Source of the DNA: an uncultured Dyadobacter sp.
GTDB taxonomy: Bacteria; Bacteroidota; Bacteroidia; Cytophagales; Spirosomataceae
DNA length: 6,364 nucleotides
Direction of reading: 5' to 3'
Assembly: GCA_946481035.1 (NCBI GenBank)
Contig: CAMLNK010000254.1
Coordinates: 1-6,364 of the forward strand
The position numbers and the translations under genes were made by a program. Below the pieces are notes generated by a model. The model searched no databases and was not told where the DNA came from. It saw only the letters and a list, made by a program, of their open reading frames with translations. This document shows, piece by piece, positions 5,103-6,364 of this stretch. Every line of letters begins with the position of its first letter. Within the stretch, counting starts at the first letter, position 1.

Positions 5103-6364
5103 ATGCAAATGAAAAAGAAGTTCTTGTATCTGGGGGTACTATCCGGCGCCGTTGCTTTTCTGGCGGTTTCCTGTTTCAAAAAGAACGGGGTGTTGCAGAG
5201 CCAGTCGGGTAGCGAGGCGGTGAGTTACAATTTTGACATCCGGCCCATTTTATCCGACAAGTGTTTTGCCTGCCACGGGCCCGACGCCAAAAAGCGCGAG
5301 GCAGGGCTGAGGCTCGACATTGCCGAAAGCGCCTATGCCAAGTTGAAGGACGGAAAGGGCGTGGCGATTTTCCCGGGCAAGCCGGAACAGTCGGAAGTAT
5401 ACCGGAGAATTACTTCCCCGGACCCTTCCTACCAAATGCCTACACCCGAATCGCATCTGGGCCTGCTGAATGAGTCGGAGATAGGGCTGGTGAAGAAATG
5501 GATTGAGGAAGGGGCTAAATACGAGCGCCACTGGGCATTCACCACTCCGGTGCTGCCGACGGTCCCCGAAGTTTCCAAAGAAGATTGGCCGAAAAACGAA
5601 ATCGACAACTTCGTACTGCGCAAAATGGAAGGGGCGGGACTGGCGCCCAACGACGAGGCTGATAAAAGCCATTTGCTGAAAAGAGTCGCATTGGACCTGA
5701 CGGGTCTGCCGCCGACCGTGGAAATGCAGAAGCAGTTCGAAGCCGACAATAGCGATAAAGCCTACGAAAAAGTAGTGGACCAATTGCTGGCGCAGAAAAC
5801 CTACGGCGAGAAAATGGCCGTTCACTGGCTGGACGTAGCGCGGTACGCCGACTCCTACGGTTACCAGGACGACGAAATGCGCACGCAATGGCCGTGGCGC
5901 GACTGGCTGATCAATGCATTCAACAAAAATATGAAGTACGATCAGTTCCTGATGTGGCAGATTGCCGGCGATATGCTGCCCAACGCCAACAAGGAGCAGA
6001 TACTGGCCACCGCATTTTTCAGAAACCATAAATACACCGAGGAAGGCGGGGTGATTCCGGAAGAATACCGGATCGAATACAATATCGATAAAACGAAGAC
6101 TTTCAGTACCGGGGTTCTGGGGCTTACCGTGGAATGCGCGCAATGCCATGATCACAAGTACGACCCTATTTCGCAGGAAGATTATTACCGCCTGTTCGCG
6201 TTTTTCAATAATTCCAAAGAGCTCGGTTTTGAGGGGGCCATCGACAACACGAGACCGGCCAAGATACCCATCATGACCATTTCAGATGCGGAGGCAAAGT
6301 CTTTGCTGTCGTTCATCAACCGCCCGGATACCAGCAGTCTGATGGTATCGGTACTGGGCGACCA
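5103..6364 (+). CDS. PSCyt1/DUF1549 c-type haem lipoprotein, N-terminal part (3' end outside window)
   Basis: The frame is open from ATG 5103 to the right edge (420 codons plus 2 nt) with no stop. MQMKKK, a hydrophobic stretch and LAVSC (Cys24) predict an exported lipoprotein; ATG 5109 is an equally good start. Residues about 44-135 form a planctomycete-type cytochrome c domain: DIRPILSDKC, CFACH at 54-58 as haem site, then GLRLD and P-x-S-x-x-x-R-I. A linker with HWAF follows near residue 145. DUF1549 starts at about 165 (IDNFVLRKME) and includes LTGLPPT, HWLDVARYADS and a second CxxCH at C345-H349, followed by DHKYDPIS. A DUF1553 domain is expected beyond the edge, since full-length members are commonly much longer. 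The family's reaction is not established; members are frequent beside carbohydrate-degradation genes and DUF1501 proteins. Here it closely follows a sugar transporter, suggesting a role in periplasmic sugar or glycan oxidation (inference). Confidence 0.9.
   Translation, partial: MQMKKKFLYLGVLSGAVAFLAVSCFKKNGVLQSQSGSEAVSYNFDIRPILSDKCFACHGPDAKKREAGLRLDIAESAYAKLKDGKGVAIFPGKPEQSEVYRRITSPDPSYQMPTPESHLGLLNESEIGLVKKWIEEGAKYERHWAFTTPVLPTVPEVSKEDWPKNEIDNFVLRKMEGAGLAPNDEADKSHLLKRVALDLTGLPPTVEMQKQFEADNSDKAYEKVVDQLLAQKTYGEKMAVHWLDVARYADSYGYQDDEMRTQWPWRDWLINAFNKNMKYDQFLMWQIAGDMLPNANKEQILATAFFRNHKYTEEGGVIPEEYRIEYNIDKTKTFSTGVLGLTVECAQCHDHKYDPISQEDYYRLFAFFNNSKELGFEGAIDNTRPAKIPIMTISDAEAKSLLSFINRPDTSSLMVSVLGD

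Noticed and set aside
5250..6155. 301-codon open frame on the minus strand opposite the cytochrome/DUF1549 gene
   Set aside because: The + strand frame has clear haem and DUF1549 motifs. The antisense product has an unusual His/Phe/Val-rich composition typical of a shadow.
1..6364. CRISPR array, tRNA/rRNA, insertion sequence, toxin-antitoxin or phage genes
   Set aside because: I saw no spaced direct repeats, transposase or integrase motifs, or tRNA-like cloverleaf.

Overview
The window reads as chromosome from a member of the Bacteroidota, probably the Cytophagales/Spirosomaceae (Dyadobacter- or Spirosoma-like); that placement is inference. The signs are two lipoproteins with short hydrophobic leaders, almost no Shine-Dalgarno sequences, a textbook Bacteroidota promoter (TTTG, 19 nt, TAnnTTTG), an AT-rich intergenic region between coding DNA of about 50% GC, and the protein families themselves. 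All five genes lie on the + strand. The first and last are cut by the window edges.

Left block (1-1962): the C-terminal part of an FG-GAP/VCBS-repeat protein, then after 8 nt a complete lipoprotein of the vanadium-dependent haloperoxidase / PAP2 acid-phosphatase superfamily. The two look co-transcribed.

Middle (1963-2360): 398 nt without a convincing gene. The first part is very AT-rich (about 22% GC at 2041-2160) and has short TGTA/TACA palindromes. A consensus Bacteroidota promoter at 2172-2202 sits where base composition jumps to about 50% GC, giving a predicted leader of about 150 nt.

Right block (2361-6364): a probable operon of a ROK-type sugar kinase homologue with an extra C-terminal segment, a 12-helix sugar-porter MFS transporter (GTG start, 42 nt gap), and a c-type-haem lipoprotein with PSCyt1 and DUF1549 regions (12 nt gap, running off the right edge). 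The simplest reading is uptake and phosphorylation or sensing of a sugar, coupled to a periplasmic or outer-membrane haem protein of the kind found beside carbohydrate-degradation genes. The substrate cannot be read from the sequence.

The most unusual features are a perfect 24-bp palindrome inside the kinase gene at the junction between the ROK domain and its C-terminal extension, the extension itself (apparently a fragment of a larger kinase-like domain), the missing ROK zinc motif, a 10-bp hairpin over the kinase stop codon, and a structured or coding leader upstream. I found no CRISPR array, tRNA, rRNA, insertion sequence or defence system.
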